Source: Verrucomicrobiota bacterium (GTDB lineage: Bacteria; Verrucomicrobiota; Verrucomicrobiia; Opitutales; Seribacteraceae). Taken from it: a stretch of DNA of 13,449 nucleotides. Positions within the stretch are counted from its first letter, which is position 1. The number at the start of each line of letters is the position of its first letter. Under the pieces are notes generated by a model. That model did no database searches. It had not been told where the DNA came from and worked only from the letters and a program-made list of their open reading frames with translations. The stretch is from NCBI GenBank assembly GCA_014382645.1, contig JACNJI010000302.1:1-13449 (forward strand). The letters are read 5' to 3'. This document shows positions 13,020 through 13,449 of the stretch, piece after piece. Made by a program: the position numbers and the translations under genes.

Positions 13020-13449
13020 AGCAACAGAATGGGAACGGATCTAAGCTCGACTGCTAGAGGGTGCGCCATCCCGTGCATCGCCATTTGATCTTCTTCCTTT
13101 GCGTGCATCACGAGTAGGTCGACATGGTCTTCCTCGATTAGGCGCCGGTAGTCCTCGAGTCGTCGGCCTACCTTGGCCGTGCCTTCCACGTCGATCTCGA
13201 GATTGGCTTCAGCCAAACCGGTTCGAGCGGCTTCGGCAAAGTCTTTTGCATCCTTCAGTAGGCGTGTGAGAATGTTTTCCTTCGCGACTTCGGTGTCGAT
13301 TTCGGGAATCTTCCCGATGGCTTCGAGATAGCGATTGAGAGTCGATTCATCCTCGATGTGGCTAAGCAGAAGCTTTCCTCCTTTGGGGGTGAACGCGGCG
13401 GCATACTGAACGAGGCTACCTTCTCCGCAAAGATGGCCTGATACCGCAG
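13016..13449 (-). CDS. universal stress protein, C-terminal part (cut by window edge)
   Basis: The frame is open from the window edge to the TGA at 13018-13016, giving 143 residues. It begins AVSGHLCGEGSLVQYAAAFT, then PKGGKLLLSHIEDE, which is the first strand-helix-strand of a UspA domain. It ends with DYRRLIEEDHVDLLVMHAKE, then a loop and LAVELRSVPILLL, the last helix and strand. The usual ATP-binding G-x2-G-x9-G-S/T motif is absent: the equivalent loop reads AKEEDQMAMHGMAHPLAVEL, so this domain may not bind ATP. The sequence enters the window at the beginning of a domain, so the full protein may be one domain or a tandem of two. It overlaps the transporter start by 4 bp and likely regulates it or responds with it to ionic or pH stress. 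Confidence 0.75.
   Translation of the reverse strand, partial: AVSGHLCGEGSLVQYAAAFTPKGGKLLLSHIEDESTLNRYLEAIGKIPEIDTEVAKENILTRLLKDAKDFAEAARTGLAEANLEIDVEGTAKVGRRLEDYRRLIEEDHVDLLVMHAKEEDQMAMHGMAHPLAVELRSVPILLL

Overview
The window most resembles chromosomal DNA of a free-living PVC-group bacterium, probably a Verrucomicrobiota lineage. This is inferred from gene content, not from a phylogenetic marker. The clues are a PQQ-like beta-propeller secreted protein, zinc-ribbon/leucine-rich-repeat lipoproteins of a PVC-like style, an ArsB/NhaD-type transporter next to a universal stress protein, moderate GC content, and few strong Shine-Dalgarno sequences.

Layout. The left edge holds the start of an exported glutathione-peroxidase/thioredoxin-fold protein (minus strand, cut by the edge). 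Divergent from it are mgtE (Mg2+ channel/transporter) and, 17 bp later, an NAD-dependent sugar epimerase/dehydratase-like SDR. A small two-helix membrane protein follows on the minus strand (2977-3435). From about 3440 to 5940 lies an accessory-looking, gene-poor, more A+T-rich stretch. It contains a 3'-half tRNA-Pro remnant, a perfect 8-bp inverted repeat, a translationally coupled pair of unrecognised genes (43 aa and 419 aa), a strong intrinsic terminator preceded by what looks like a compact orphan small RNA, and decayed, repeated fragments of a small lipoprotein gene.

From 5943 to 9308 three minus-strand genes encode envelope proteins: a secreted PQQ-like propeller and two paralogous lipoproteins. 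Each lipoprotein has a lipobox, a four-cysteine zinc ribbon and a 22-residue LRR array (nine and five repeats). From 9389 to 11610, on the plus strand, a proline racemase-family epimerase with both catalytic cysteines overlaps by 4 bp a FAD-dependent D-amino-acid dehydrogenase. Together they form a likely trans-4-hydroxy-L-proline degradation module. Convergent to it, with stop codons sharing the palindrome TTAA, is an ArsB/NhaD-superfamily transporter whose GTG start overlaps the stop of a universal stress protein gene that runs off the right edge.

The most interesting items for follow-up are the 3914-5301 gene pair beside the tRNA fragment, the candidate sRNA at about 5490-5568, and the zinc-ribbon LRR lipoproteins with a 40-bp identical block between paralogues.
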